Assembly (NCBI RefSeq): GCF_000428045.1 | Contig: NZ_ATZE01000001.1 | Coordinates: 186,265 to 250,264 of the forward strand | Length of the DNA: 64,000 nucleotides | DNA from: Sedimenticola selenatireducens DSM 17993 | GTDB taxonomy: Bacteria > Pseudomonadota > Gammaproteobacteria > Chromatiales > Chromatiaceae | Direction: 5' to 3' | In this document: piece after piece, positions 45,245 to 52,999 of the stretch | How the letters are laid out: every line of letters begins with the position of its first letter | How positions within the stretch are numbered: the stretch's first letter is position 1 | Notes under the pieces: generated by a model | Databases searched by the model: none | What the model was told of the DNA's origin: nothing | The model's input: only the letters and a program-made list of their open reading frames with translations | Made by a program: the position numbers and the translations under genes

Positions 45245-45706
45245 TCAGGATCTATCCAGGTCTTCGATGATCGGGCAACCTGCCTCGGTGCTGCGACAGA
45301 GGTTGAGCAGCAGTGTCAGCTCTTTGCGCAGGGTTTCGAGTTCTTTCATGTGACCTTCGACTTCATCGAGCTTCCGGTGCGTCAACTCGCGAACCTCGTC
45401 GCGGGCGTGTTGAGGATCCTCCCGCATCTCCAGAAGCCGGGCGATCTCCTCCAGGGAGAAATTCATCGCCTTGGCGCGTTGGATGAACCGCAGTCGCGAA
45501 AGATCGTGGTCATCGTAGGCACGGATTCCGGACGCCGAGCGGCTGACCGGTCGCAGCAGATGGATCTTCTCGTAATACCGCAGGGTGTCGGCAGTGAGGC
45601 CGGTCAGACACGACATCTCACCTATGCGATATTGGGACTGGCCGGCATCCTGCTTGTGGTTCTGCGATTTCGAACTTCGCTCAGTCGTTGATGGTGCCGT
45701 GCTCAT
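45245..45706 (-). CDS. MerR-family metal-responsive regulator (second copy, ZntR/CadR-like)
   Basis: This is a 153-residue protein with an HTH YRIGEMSCLTGLTADTLRYY (about 26-45), a dimerisation helix and a metal-loop-like C-terminus LCRSTEAGCPIIEDLDRS with two cysteines. It differs from the mer regulator nearby and has an extended, polar N-terminus. The TTGGAGT/ACTCCAA dyads at 46025-46040 and 48360-48375 are the likely operators, resembling ZntR-type sites. It overlaps the thioredoxin-like gene start by four bases (stop 45703 region), so the operon encodes its own regulator. Confidence 0.85.
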   Translation of the reverse strand: MSTAPSTTERSSKSQNHKQDAGQSQYRIGEMSCLTGLTADTLRYYEKIHLLRPVSRSASGIRAYDDHDLSRLRFIQRAKAMNFSLEEIARLLEMREDPQHARDEVRELTHRKLDEVEGHMKELETLRKELTLLLNLCRSTEAGCPIIEDLDRS

Positions 45707-45996
45707 GCGCTGTTTGTCCCCGGTTCGGCAGTGAGGTATCGTTCGAATTCAGTGCGCAACGCGTTGATCGAAGGCAGGCCGGTAAATCTGAGTCGGCCAT
45801 CTATGGCAATGGCGGGGGTAGCAAGCACGCCCAGTTCAACCGCGTAATCGAACTCGTCAACCACATTGACCTCCCGCCAATCGATCCGGTCGGCGCTCAT
45901 CTCCTTGGCCAGTTGGCGCAGCAAGTCGATCACTCTGCCGCATTGGCCACAGCTAGGCGAGGCGAACACTTCAACCTTGATCGTCATATCCGTCAT
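45703..45996 (-). CDS. Thioredoxin-like small redox protein
   Basis: This is a 97-residue protein with a glutaredoxin/thioredoxin-like fold and CxxC active site (FASPSCGQCGRVIDLL), then VVDEFDYAVELGVLATPAIA with the cis-proline. No signal peptide, so it is probably cytoplasmic. Two starts fit. ATG 45996 is immediately preceded by GGAG. ATG 45987 has that GGAG nine bases upstream and may be the real one. A perfect palindrome lies just before it. It is encoded with a MerR-type regulator and a HMA protein, suggesting metal-thiol chemistry. Confidence 0.8.
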   Translation of the reverse strand: MTDMTIKVEVFASPSCGQCGRVIDLLRQLAKEMSADRIDWREVNVVDEFDYAVELGVLATPAIAIDGRLRFTGLPSINALRTEFERYLTAEPGTNSA

Positions 45997-46012
45997 CTCC
46001 AACCGGTTGGAG
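45997..46012. promoter_or_regulatory. 16-bp perfect palindrome before the thioredoxin-like gene
   Basis: CTCCAACCGGTTGGAG equals its reverse complement and shares the TTGGAG half-site with the operators at 46025 and 48360. It overlaps the ribosome site of the thioredoxin-like gene. It could be an internal MerR-type operator or an mRNA hairpin. Confidence 0.45.
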
Positions 46013-46024
46013 TGGGTTTCAACT

Positions 46025-46040
46025 CTGGAGTTCACTCCAG
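46025..46040. promoter_or_regulatory. MerR/ZntR-like dyad overlapping the end of the NHL gene
   Basis: CTGGAGT-TC-ACTCCAG is a 7-2-7 inverted repeat closely similar in half-site to the dyad of the upstream promoter (48360-48375). TTGAAA follows on the minus strand at 46015-46020. No well-spaced -10 was found, so promoter function is uncertain. Confidence 0.45.
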
Positions 46041-47024
46041 GACATTGGTAGGCCGCGTGGGTCGCCATTTCTCAATGCGATTGGCATCGTAGTTGGCCAC
46101 GTAGACTGTGCTGTCATTGTCCACGTCCACCGCGATGGCGCTGTGGGCCGGACCGGTGGCCGGTGTACCGAAGGCAGTGAGAAAGGTGCCGTCGGGCAGG
46201 AACTTCTGCACCCGGTCATAGTAATAATCGGCGGCGAACAGATTGCCATCCGGACCCAGAGCGATAGAGGTGACGGTGGCGAACCAACCGTTGAACGGCC
46301 CATGGATATTCATCCCGAACGGGCCGCCCCACTTGCGTAGAAATTCCCCATCCGGCCCAAACACCTGGATGCGGTCGTTGTAACCATCGGCGATGTAGAT
46401 GGTTCCATCCGAAGCGACGGCGACATCCGTCGGGTAGTTGAACTCCTCCGCCCAGAGGCCAATCTTTCCGGTTTGCCCCCACTGGGAGACTAAACGCCCG
46501 TCCGGCTTCAGGTGCTGGACGCGTTGGTTGTAGAAATCCGCCACGTAGAGATCGCCGTTCTGGGCCACGGCCACACCGCCCGGAGAACTGAATTCACCGG
46601 GATCGCTGCCCGCGCGTCCGATGCTTCGTCGCGGTGTGCCGTCCAGGGCGAAGACCTCGATGCGGTCGTTCCAGTAGTCCGCCACGTAGAGCTCATCCTG
46701 GTGGACAGTGAGGTTCATCGGCCGGCCAAGTTGGTTAGTTTCGTCGTCCTTGCCGCCGAACTGGCGCTTAAAATGCCCCTCAGTATCGAATACCTGAATG
46801 CGGGCGTTGCGCGCGTCACTGACAAAGACCTCATCGTCGTGCACTGCTATCCCGGTGGGCTCGTTGAATTGCCCCGGTCCTGATCCCTGCTCGCCCCAAG
46901 TTGCGAAGAGCGAATAGGACGGCACTCTCGGCGATGGCGCCCAGATGAACCAGGCGACCGCCAGAACACCCGCAAGACTCCCCGCGACCATAACCGCCAC
47001 TTTCAGAGCGCTGCTCCATTTCAT
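46032..47024 (-). CDS. Membrane-anchored NHL-repeat beta-propeller protein
   Basis: This is a 330-residue protein with an N-terminal membrane anchor (MVAGSLAGVLAVAWFIWA) and about six NHL repeats. Each has the pattern of a GxAV strand, LYVAD.YNDRI and QVF, e.g. GTIYIADGYNDRIQVFGPDG. Such propellers are periplasmic or surface binding scaffolds; ligand unknown. It lies between the outer-membrane transporter and the thioredoxin-like gene in the MerR-promoter operon. Its stop lies within an operator-like dyad. Confidence 0.85.
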   Translation of the reverse strand: MKWSSALKVAVMVAGSLAGVLAVAWFIWAPSPRVPSYSLFATWGEQGSGPGQFNEPTGIAVHDDEVFVSDARNARIQVFDTEGHFKRQFGGKDDETNQLGRPMNLTVHQDELYVADYWNDRIEVFALDGTPRRSIGRAGSDPGEFSSPGGVAVAQNGDLYVADFYNQRVQHLKPDGRLVSQWGQTGKIGLWAEEFNYPTDVAVASDGTIYIADGYNDRIQVFGPDGEFLRKWGGPFGMNIHGPFNGWFATVTSIALGPDGNLFAADYYYDRVQKFLPDGTFLTAFGTPATGPAHSAIAVDVDNDSTVYVANYDANRIEKWRPTRPTNVLE

Positions 47025-47047
47025 GGTTACTATGCTCTCCTTGCGGT

Positions 47048-47977
47048 TCAGAAGTTGAAGCGGATGCTGAAGCGAGCGATGTAGTCATTCTCCAGCGCCG
47101 TGCCGTTGAGATCCTGGAGGACGGGGATCTGTACCGTGCCCTCCACAATCCAGCGTTTGCTGACGTATTGAATGCCGGGGGTCAAAAACAGTCGCGTACC
47201 GCCGGAGTTGGGATCCGTGCTTCCGTTGATACGGTCTTTCCCCTGATGTACCAGGTTGGCCTCGATTACCCCGTAGAGAAAATCGGGCAGACCAGTGGTC
47301 AGCGTTTGCGGCCACAGCCGGTACTGCATTGAGCCGTCGAGGCGTGCCACATCGCCAGCCTCGAAGCTGTTGGCCTTGTTGTTGGCCTGATAACTGAGCT
47401 GAGTATCCACCTGGTAGTCCAGCGTCTGGTACGTTGCCACCACGCCGACCAGCGGATCCCAGGAACCCGAGCCCAGCTGTACGCTGGGCGGCAGCGGGCC
47501 GAGGGCGTCGCGTTCATCGTCGTCGCCGGTGGGTGCTTTGACGCCGGCGAACGGCGCCACCCGGAAGTTACGCCCCGGCCAGTCCCGCTGAACCAGCGTG
47601 TAGCGGCCGAACAGGGTGAGGTCGCCAAAGCCGCTGGCGCTTCGCGTCACACGCCGGCCGCCAACCACGACATCCAGTTCATTATCGAAGTAGGGCAACA
47701 CGCCGAACAGCGCCAGCCTGCCGGTGGCACCGTAACCCAAGACGGTCACGGCGGCCTGGGAGCGTCGGTCCCGGTCCAAACCGCTCGGGTCGTCGCCGGA
47801 CTGATTGACGACGACCTGTTCGCGGGCGATGAATTCGCCCTTGGCTACAGGCAGCGCCGTGTTGAAGGTGATAGGAGCGCCCCGGGCCCGGTCGATCCAC
47901 CCTCCGGTGCCGATCAACAGGACGGCCAGAGTGGCCGACCAGCCCTTGTTCACACGGTCTGCGCGTGCTTCGTTCAT
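47048..47977 (-). CDS. Outer-membrane transporter, phenol meta-pathway (PF13557)-like
   Basis: This is a 309-residue protein with a signal region (LAVLLIGTGGWIDRARGA). A beta-barrel-like sequence follows with GFGDLTLFGRYTLVQRDWPG, FAGVKAPTGDDDERD and a C-terminal YIARFSIRFNF that ends in phenylalanine. PF13557-type barrels are often annotated as transporters of aromatic compounds but also accompany metal-resistance genes. The gene lies 1 base from the HMA gene and 23 bases from the NHL gene, so it is co-transcribed. Confidence 0.78.
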   Translation of the reverse strand: MNEARADRVNKGWSATLAVLLIGTGGWIDRARGAPITFNTALPVAKGEFIAREQVVVNQSGDDPSGLDRDRRSQAAVTVLGYGATGRLALFGVLPYFDNELDVVVGGRRVTRSASGFGDLTLFGRYTLVQRDWPGRNFRVAPFAGVKAPTGDDDERDALGPLPPSVQLGSGSWDPLVGVVATYQTLDYQVDTQLSYQANNKANSFEAGDVARLDGSMQYRLWPQTLTTGLPDFLYGVIEANLVHQGKDRINGSTDPNSGGTRLFLTPGIQYVSKRWIVEGTVQIPVLQDLNGTALENDYIARFSIRFNF

Positions 47978-47978
47978 G

Positions 47979-48275
47979 TCACTCCCCCTCTGCTATCCGC
48001 GAGAATGAACGTAGCGTGAAGCCGGCGTCTTTCACTTTTTCCCGGGCAGTTTGTTCCGATAGCTGTGCCTCTTTGGTCATCGTGACCAGGATACGTCCTT
48101 GTTGGATGTCAACGTGGAGCTTCACCACGCCTTCGATCGCGCCGAGCTTCTTTTCGATTCCGTAGGCACAAAAGGGGCATGCGAGCCCGTCCACCTGCAG
48201 GGCGTACTGTTTTCCCGCGGCCAGGGTGGCCAGGTTCCAGAGCAACAACACCGGTACTATCAGATGGCGTTTCAT
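47979..48275 (-). CDS. Exported heavy-metal-associated (HMA) protein, MerP-like
   Basis: This is a 98-residue protein with a signal peptide (LIVPVLLLWNLATLAAG) and an HMA fold with metal site GLACPFCAYG, a CxxC in the MerP/CopZ position. It probably binds a soft metal in the periplasm. ATG 48275 has GAGG seven bases upstream; GTG 48278 is one codon earlier. It is the first gene of the operon driven by the MerR-type promoter at 48350-48380. It differs in sequence from the merP gene at 43521. Confidence 0.87.
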   Translation of the reverse strand: MKRHLIVPVLLLWNLATLAAGKQYALQVDGLACPFCAYGIEKKLGAIEGVVKLHVDIQQGRILVTMTKEAQLSEQTAREKVKDAGFTLRSFSRIAEGE

Positions 48276-48349
48276 CACATCACCTCGTTAGACCAGCTCC
48301 GAATTTGCAGATGTTTCTGCCAGGGATGGGAGATTTCACTGTGGTATGT

Positions 48350-48380
48350 AGCTTACAAGTTGGAGTGGACTCCAAGTCAA
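48350..48380 (-). promoter_or_regulatory. MerR-type promoter with 19-bp spacer for the HMA-NHL operon
   Basis: On the minus strand TTGACT (48375-48380), a 19-bp spacer and TAAGCT (48350-48355). The dyad TTGGAGT-GG-ACTCCAA (48360-48375) fills the spacer, as in MerR-family controlled promoters. The first gene starts about 75 bases downstream. The second MerR regulator in this operon is the likely partner. Confidence 0.75.
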
Positions 48381-48759
48381 ATCTCTCTTCTACAAATTTC
48401 TGCCGTACGTGATTGCAGCCGTAGGCGGGATTGATTTGATATTTGTAAAAACAGGAAAAAAAAGAAAAGTGCGATATACGTTGCACGCGCTTACCGGGGC
48501 TGGAATAGGAGTTATGTAGTCGATCCTGAATAACTCAGTTTTCAAACCGTCTCTGAATGAAGTTTTGAGGCATTGCCGTTATCAGGCACGGGTTACACCA
48601 CTCTAACCACTGAATTATTGGGTATCTACGTCGAATTAGTATTCGAGCCACGACGGGGAGTTAATAAAGTCCACGGCACTGAGTTTGCTGTGTGCGTGAT
48701 TTTTACGGGGAATAGTCCTGCACAGTAATGCTTGGTTATGTGAAGTCTTGCAAAGGACG
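48381..48759. other. Intergenic region with no gene seen
   Basis: About 380 AT-rich bases between the MerR-type promoter and the MFS relic. No coding frame with a ribosome site, repeat or RNA gene was recognised. Confidence 0.5.
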
Positions 48760-48831
48760 TCCGGTTCCTATCAGGGCAATCACTTGAGCTGCAAAAAGCT
48801 TGCGGAAGCTGGCATTGCGCAGCGGATTCAT
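48760..48831 (-). pseudogene. Relic of an MFS exporter N-terminus (24 codons)
   Basis: Read on the minus strand this gives MNPLRNASFRKLFAAQVIAL and then IGTG. The intact MFS gene at 54559-55950 begins MNPLHDAAFRKLFAAQVIAL and then VGTG. The similarity stops after GTG, and the following sequence is unrelated. It is a truncated remnant of a second copy, now next to the ArsR/CDF pair. Confidence 0.8.
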
Positions 48832-48868
48832 CTGATTCTTCAAGAAGTCGACAGCCGAAAATCTATCA

Positions 48869-49210
48869 CTACTCATCATCATGAGAATCGGGTTCGGCTA
48901 CATGTTCCAGCATATCGGCGATCACGCGGCTTACGTGTTGATCCGCCGCAGAGTAATAGATCTGTTTTCCCCGTCGTTGCCCCCGGAGGACACGAGCTGC
49001 ACGCAGCAGGCGGAGATGATGACTGACGAGAGAGTTGGAGAGGCCGAGGTGTACGGCGATATCGCCCACGCTCGTCGGTGTCTCCAGGCAAGCGAGAATG
49101 ATGCGGAGCCGGCTTGGGTCTCCCATCAGGCGAAACATCTCAGCGAGTTCGGTTGCGAGGTCCTCGCTGACCTCTGGTATTGGTGATGGGTTTATCGGTT
49201 GATCTGGCAT
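48869..49210 (-). CDS. ArsR/SmtB-family metal-sensing repressor
   Basis: This is a 113-residue winged-helix regulator. It has EMFRLMGDPSRLRIILACLE, SVGDIAVHLGLSNSLVSHHL and a C-terminal VSRVIADMLEHVAEPDSHDDE with His/Asp/Glu residues that could form the interfacial (alpha-5) metal site of zinc or cobalt/nickel sensors. ATG 49210 is chosen because it leaves the upstream operator (49228-49241) outside the gene. It is divergent from the CDF exporter, which it probably represses until metal is present. Confidence 0.87.
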   Translation of the reverse strand: MPDQPINPSPIPEVSEDLATELAEMFRLMGDPSRLRIILACLETPTSVGDIAVHLGLSNSLVSHHLRLLRAARVLRGQRRGKQIYYSAADQHVSRVIADMLEHVAEPDSHDDE

Positions 49211-49226
49211 ATTTAAACAATAACAA

Positions 49227-49255
49227 TTGAACATGTGTTCATGTGTGATTATAAT
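49227..49255 (+). promoter_or_regulatory. Promoter of the CDF exporter with embedded ArsR operator
   Basis: TTGAAC (49227-49232), a 17-bp spacer and TATAAT (49250-49255). The inverted repeat TGAACA-TG-TGTTCA (49228-49241) overlaps the -35 and spacer, like SmtB-type operators. Binding would block RNA polymerase. Confidence 0.8.
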
Positions 49256-49352
49256 CGGGCTTCCAATGTGTGACTACAGCACGACACAGAAAGATTCGAT
49301 GCCATTATGAACCCTGTCCGATTCATTTGCCTACCATTTCCTGGGTGCCGAG

Positions 49353-50309
49353 ATGCATTCTCATTCATCCCACCATTCTGAGCACTCTGGCCATTCCCAC
49401 CATTCCCATGGGGCGGGGGCGGTCTCGTTTGACGACGAACGGCGCGTGGCACGGGCGATGTTCCTGACCATCGGCTTCATGGTCGTCGAGGTTGTTGGTG
49501 GCGTTATCGCAGGCTCGTTAGCGCTGCTTGCCGATGCCGGTCACATGCTTACCGATTCTGCTGCTCTGGCTTTGGCATGGCTTGCCTTCCGTATAGCCCG
49601 TCGTCCGCCGGACATGCAACGCTCCTACGGATACCACCGTTTTCCGGTGCTAGCCGCGTTCGTGAACGGCGTGACCCTGGTCGGCATTGTTGTCTGGATA
49701 GCGGTTGAAGCAGTTCAGCGTCTGAATAACCCGGTTGAAGTGCTTGGTGGCGTCATGATGGGAGTAGCCATTGTTGGACTGCTGGTCAATATTGTCGCTT
49801 TTCGAATTCTGCATGGCGGACATAAGGAGAACCTGAATATTCAAGGAGCATTGCTTCACGTAATCGGAGATATGCTCGGCTCCGTCGCGGCTATTGTGGC
49901 ATCGGTCGTTATTTTCTATACGGGATGGACGCCGATAGACCCTATTCTGTCGTTGTTTGTCGCATTGCTTATCCTGCGCAGTGGATGGATGCTGGTGCGG
50001 CGATCGAGCCACGTTCTGATGCAGGGGACGCCGGACAATCTCGAGCCTGATGAAGTGAAGCGGGTTATCCTGCAGACCGTATCCGAGGTGGATGATGTTC
50101 ACCATATGCATGTCTGGTCTCTCACATCCGGCCACCCTGTCATGACGATGCATGCGCATATAACGAACAGCGCGAATCAGGAGCAGATACTCACCGATAT
50201 TCTTGCCTGTCTCAAGCAGCACTTTCATATCAGCCATGCGACTGTGCAGCTTGAGTATGGCAAATGCCTTGACGAAGATGGATGTGAAACGGGACTGAAA
50301 TGTAGCTGA
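49353..50309 (+). CDS. czcD: Cation diffusion facilitator, CzcD/ZitB-like
   Basis: This is a 318-residue CDF exporter with a His-rich N-terminus (MHSHSSHHSEHSGHSHHSHG) and six membrane helices. The transport-site motifs are LLADAGHMLTDSAA in helix 2 and LLHVIGDMLGSVAA in helix 5, both HxxxD, which indicates Zn-type CDF proteins. The cytoplasmic domain holds VDDVHHMHVWSLTSGHP. It exports Zn(II) or similar ions in exchange for protons. It is controlled by the divergent ArsR-type repressor. Confidence 0.92.
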   Translation: MHSHSSHHSEHSGHSHHSHGAGAVSFDDERRVARAMFLTIGFMVVEVVGGVIAGSLALLADAGHMLTDSAALALAWLAFRIARRPPDMQRSYGYHRFPVLAAFVNGVTLVGIVVWIAVEAVQRLNNPVEVLGGVMMGVAIVGLLVNIVAFRILHGGHKENLNIQGALLHVIGDMLGSVAAIVASVVIFYTGWTPIDPILSLFVALLILRSGWMLVRRSSHVLMQGTPDNLEPDEVKRVILQTVSEVDDVHHMHVWSLTSGHPVMTMHAHITNSANQEQILTDILACLKQHFHISHATVQLEYGKCLDEDGCETGLKCS

Positions 50310-50401
50310 TGAATTGCCCCGACCGCTTATGATTCAACTGAATAACCGGATTCCTAACCTAAATATTAATGACATGCCACCCTGGTGGAAGAGAGAAATA
50401 G

Positions 50402-51445
50402 ATGTTGAGAGATTTAAGGATAATTCGCACTGTGATTATTGGTGCTGGAATAATACTGATGGGAATGGGTGTGTCTGCTTGGTCATCGGAGACCGACAAC
50501 AACGCAGAGTTATCTCCAACAATATTCAAATTGGATGGAGTTGAGTACAGGGAATCTGACTTGTCGGACTCGCTGAAGCAGGTGCTCTATGATGCGAAGC
50601 TCAAATATTATAAAGAGCGAATCAATGTCATCGACTCGGCAGTGCTGGAACTCGAGATTGAAAGAAGGGCTGTGGAATCCGGCAAAACCAAGGAAGGAAT
50701 TGAAAAAGAAACCCTCGCAGTTCCGGCACCTGATGATGCGGACATCGAAATGTTTTACGAAAGCAATAAGGCCCGTATCGGCTATCCACTCGATATGGTG
50801 CAAGACCAGTTACGTGAGTTGCTGGTCCAACGGGAAAAAGAGGAGAAGAGAGTAGAGATTATCTCTGAAGCAAAGCGTAGCCGCGCCTTTGTCCTGGCGC
50901 TCCAAGCTCCTGTCGCACCCGAGGTCAAGATTGCGATAGAAGGGTTCCCCATCAAGGGAGATCCCAATGCGAAAGTTACCATCATTGAGTTCGCAGATTA
51001 CCAGTGCCCCCATTGTAAGACCGCAGCGAGCGCGATCAGTCAGATTGTCAAGCGCTACGGTAATGATGTGCGGGTGGTTTATATGGATTTTCCGATAAAC
51101 CGCTCGGGAATTTCCAGAGCCGTTGCCGAAGGAGCAGCATGTGCGGACCGACAGGGAAAATTCTGGCCCTATCATGATCTCGCTTTCGAGCAGCAGAATA
51201 AATTGGACCGTGACTCTGGTATTGGGTTTGCAAAAGAGCTGGGGATCGATGTCGATGCGTTTAAGGACTGTTTAAACTCACGGTTTCCACAAGATCGGAT
51301 CGCAAAAGCCGAAAGTGAGGCACTCCGTCTTGGATTGAAATCTACCCCAACACTCTTCTTGAACGGGCGCCAGCTTCATCTGCATGATTTGGATGCTGAG
51401 CTTTCAGAGGCTGTTGAACAGGCTATTGCGGAGGGAGGGACTTGA
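50402..51445 (+). CDS. DsbA-like thiol oxidoreductase with a SurA-like N-terminal domain
   Basis: This is a 347-residue protein with an N-terminal signal or anchor (TVIIGAGIILMGMGVSAW). A helical SurA-N/peptidyl-prolyl isomerase-like region is at about 40-165 (VIDSAVLELEIERRAVESG). A DsbA/Thioredoxin_4 domain at about 180-345 has active site FADYQCPHCKTA and cis-proline in STPTLFLNG. It would oxidise or isomerise disulfides of periplasmic client proteins. A AGAGAG ribosome site precedes the ATG. It is the first gene of the copper-delivery operon and overlaps the SCO1 start. Confidence 0.85.
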   Translation: MLRDLRIIRTVIIGAGIILMGMGVSAWSSETDNNAELSPTIFKLDGVEYRESDLSDSLKQVLYDAKLKYYKERINVIDSAVLELEIERRAVESGKTKEGIEKETLAVPAPDDADIEMFYESNKARIGYPLDMVQDQLRELLVQREKEEKRVEIISEAKRSRAFVLALQAPVAPEVKIAIEGFPIKGDPNAKVTIIEFADYQCPHCKTAASAISQIVKRYGNDVRVVYMDFPINRSGISRAVAEGAACADRQGKFWPYHDLAFEQQNKLDRDSGIGFAKELGIDVDAFKDCLNSRFPQDRIAKAESEALRLGLKSTPTLFLNGRQLHLHDLDAELSEAVEQAIAEGGT

Positions 51446-52101
51446 GAAATTTGCGCCTAAGTCGGGGAACTGTTTCATACCCACTTGTTATAGTCCTTCT
51501 TCTTACCGCAGCAGCAGCGGGATTCGTGGTTTCCCAGGCATTCAATGAAAGAAAATCGCCGGGGCCGGAGATTCTGGGTTTTCTATGGCCCGCTCCGAAA
51601 CCATTGGCGCCATTTGAGCTGGTATCAACAAAGGATGAGACTTTCAGTATCGATTCGCTCAAAGGCCATTGGACCTTCATGTTCTTTGGTTATACGTCGT
51701 GCCCGGATGTGTGTCCAACAGCGCTAACGAAACTGACCGGTGTGGTAAAGAATCTGCGTTCTAAAGGGGCGGACGATGATGTACAGGTCGTATTCGTTTC
51801 CGTGGATCCGGTACGGGATACGATCGCGCGCATGCAACAATATGTCGGCTATTTCGACAAGTCATTTGTCGGGGCGACTGCTGCGCTCGAACAGCTGGAT
51901 GTGCTTACCCGTCAACTCGGTATTCTGCATGAACGGACTGCTCCCGACGACAGTGGGAGCTATCTGGTCGACCATACTGCTTCAGTGATGCTGATTGACC
52001 CATCGGCTCGCCTGGTGGGCGTTTTTTCCGCGCCGCTGGAGGTGGAAAGTATCACATCGCGCTTTCAATCCATGCGAGCATTTCTGGAAAAGCAGATATG
52101 A
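51442..52101 (+). CDS. SCO1/SenC copper chaperone
   Basis: This is a 219-residue membrane-anchored thioredoxin-fold protein. An N-terminal helix (YPLVIVLLLTAAAAGFVV) is followed by the copper site FFGYTSCPDVCP (C87 and C91) with H178 in VDHTASVMLID. SCO proteins deliver copper to the CuA site of cytochrome oxidase. The start is TTG 51442, overlapping the DsbA stop by four bases. The next gene, a PCuAC chaperone, overlaps its stop, which is the usual partnership for CuA assembly. Confidence 0.92.
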   Translation: MRNLRLSRGTVSYPLVIVLLLTAAAAGFVVSQAFNERKSPGPEILGFLWPAPKPLAPFELVSTKDETFSIDSLKGHWTFMFFGYTSCPDVCPTALTKLTGVVKNLRSKGADDDVQVVFVSVDPVRDTIARMQQYVGYFDKSFVGATAALEQLDVLTRQLGILHERTAPDDSGSYLVDHTASVMLIDPSARLVGVFSAPLEVESITSRFQSMRAFLEKQI

Positions 52102-52547
52102 ACTTTAACATAATGGTTTTATTCGCTGGGCTCTGCTTCTCATTCGCCAGTAATGCGATTGCAGCCAGAGAGCCATCCTATCAGATAGAAAACCAATGGG
52201 TTCGGGAAGCGCCGCCCATGGCCTCGATGCTGGCCGGTTATCTCCAGATCAGGAATACCACGGATCGTGCGGCTATGCTCATCGATGTTAGCAGTCCGGA
52301 GTTCCGGAAAGTGGAGATACACCGGACGGAAGTGGAAAACGGTATTGCCCGCATGGTTCGCCAGGAAAGCGTCCAAGTTCCTGCAAACGGGGTATTGGTG
52401 TTTGAGCCCGGTAGCTACCATTTGATGCTGATGATGCCGACGGCCCCACTCAATGCCGGAGATACCGTCAGTTTTCGATTTGAATTCGAAGGAGGTCGGT
52501 CGTTTGATGTGATCGCACCCGTAAAGAGGGCGGATAGTCCGAACTGA
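52098..52547 (+). CDS. PCuAC-type periplasmic copper chaperone
   Basis: This is a 149-residue exported protein with a signal peptide (MVLFAGLCFSFASNAIA). The PCuAC copper motif is KVEIHRTEVENGIARMVR and, further on, GSYHLMLMMP, i.e. the H(x)10M(x)21HxM arrangement. It transfers Cu(I) to cytochrome oxidase together with SCO1. It overlaps the SCO1 stop by four bases. Confidence 0.92.
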   Translation: MNFNIMVLFAGLCFSFASNAIAAREPSYQIENQWVREAPPMASMLAGYLQIRNTTDRAAMLIDVSSPEFRKVEIHRTEVENGIARMVRQESVQVPANGVLVFEPGSYHLMLMMPTAPLNAGDTVSFRFEFEGGRSFDVIAPVKRADSPN

Positions 52548-52575
52548 GTACTATCTGACTATCGACCTCATTCTC

Positions 52576-52932
52576 ATGAACCTGGACAGAGCAAGTAAAT
52601 CAATGATGAGAGTTTTATTCGGAATTATTTCGGTTGCAGCGTTGTTTTCGCTGCCTGCCGCAGCTGTTACCGAGGCGCAGTTCGACAAGATAAAGAGTCT
52701 TGGCCATTTGAACGGAGTAGCCCTCCATTGCCGGTTTCTGGACGAGACCCGGCGTATGAAGGAGGTGTTGATCAAAACGCTTCCCAAGCGGAGAGAGCTG
52801 GGGCTTGCATTTGATGAGCAGACCAATTCTTCGTTCATGAAATTTATCAGCGATAATCAGAGTTGTCCCGACAGATTGAAATTTAGCCACAATGTGGATT
52901 CCGCGATCAAAGCGTTGGAAGAGGCATTCTGA
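52576..52932 (+). CDS. Small exported protein of unknown function
   Basis: This is a 118-residue protein with a signal peptide (MMRVLFGIISVAALFSLPAAAV). A helical mature part follows with two cysteines (VALHCRFLDETRRMK and SDNQSCPDRLKF) that could form a disulfide. It is lysine- and arginine-rich and has no recognised domain. It lies between PCuAC and the ZnuA/SCO fusion gene, so it may be a cofactor of copper delivery; this is only positional. Confidence 0.6.
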   Translation: MNLDRASKSMMRVLFGIISVAALFSLPAAAVTEAQFDKIKSLGHLNGVALHCRFLDETRRMKEVLIKTLPKRRELGLAFDEQTNSSFMKFISDNQSCPDRLKFSHNVDSAIKALEEAF

Positions 52933-52971
52933 GGTGGTTTTTTCTGATTCACGTTATTCAGTTTTCTGTTT

Positions 52972-52998
52972 CAAACAATTCAAACAATTCGGACAATT
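52972..52998 (+). repeat. Three tandem 9-bp repeats in the leader of the ZnuA-SCO fusion gene
   Basis: CAAACAATT, CAAACAATT and the variant CGGACAATT are arranged head to tail and end one base before ATG 53000. No Shine-Dalgarno site is visible in this leader. The repeats could change number by slippage without affecting the coding frame. Confidence 0.65.
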
Positions 52999-52999
52999 C

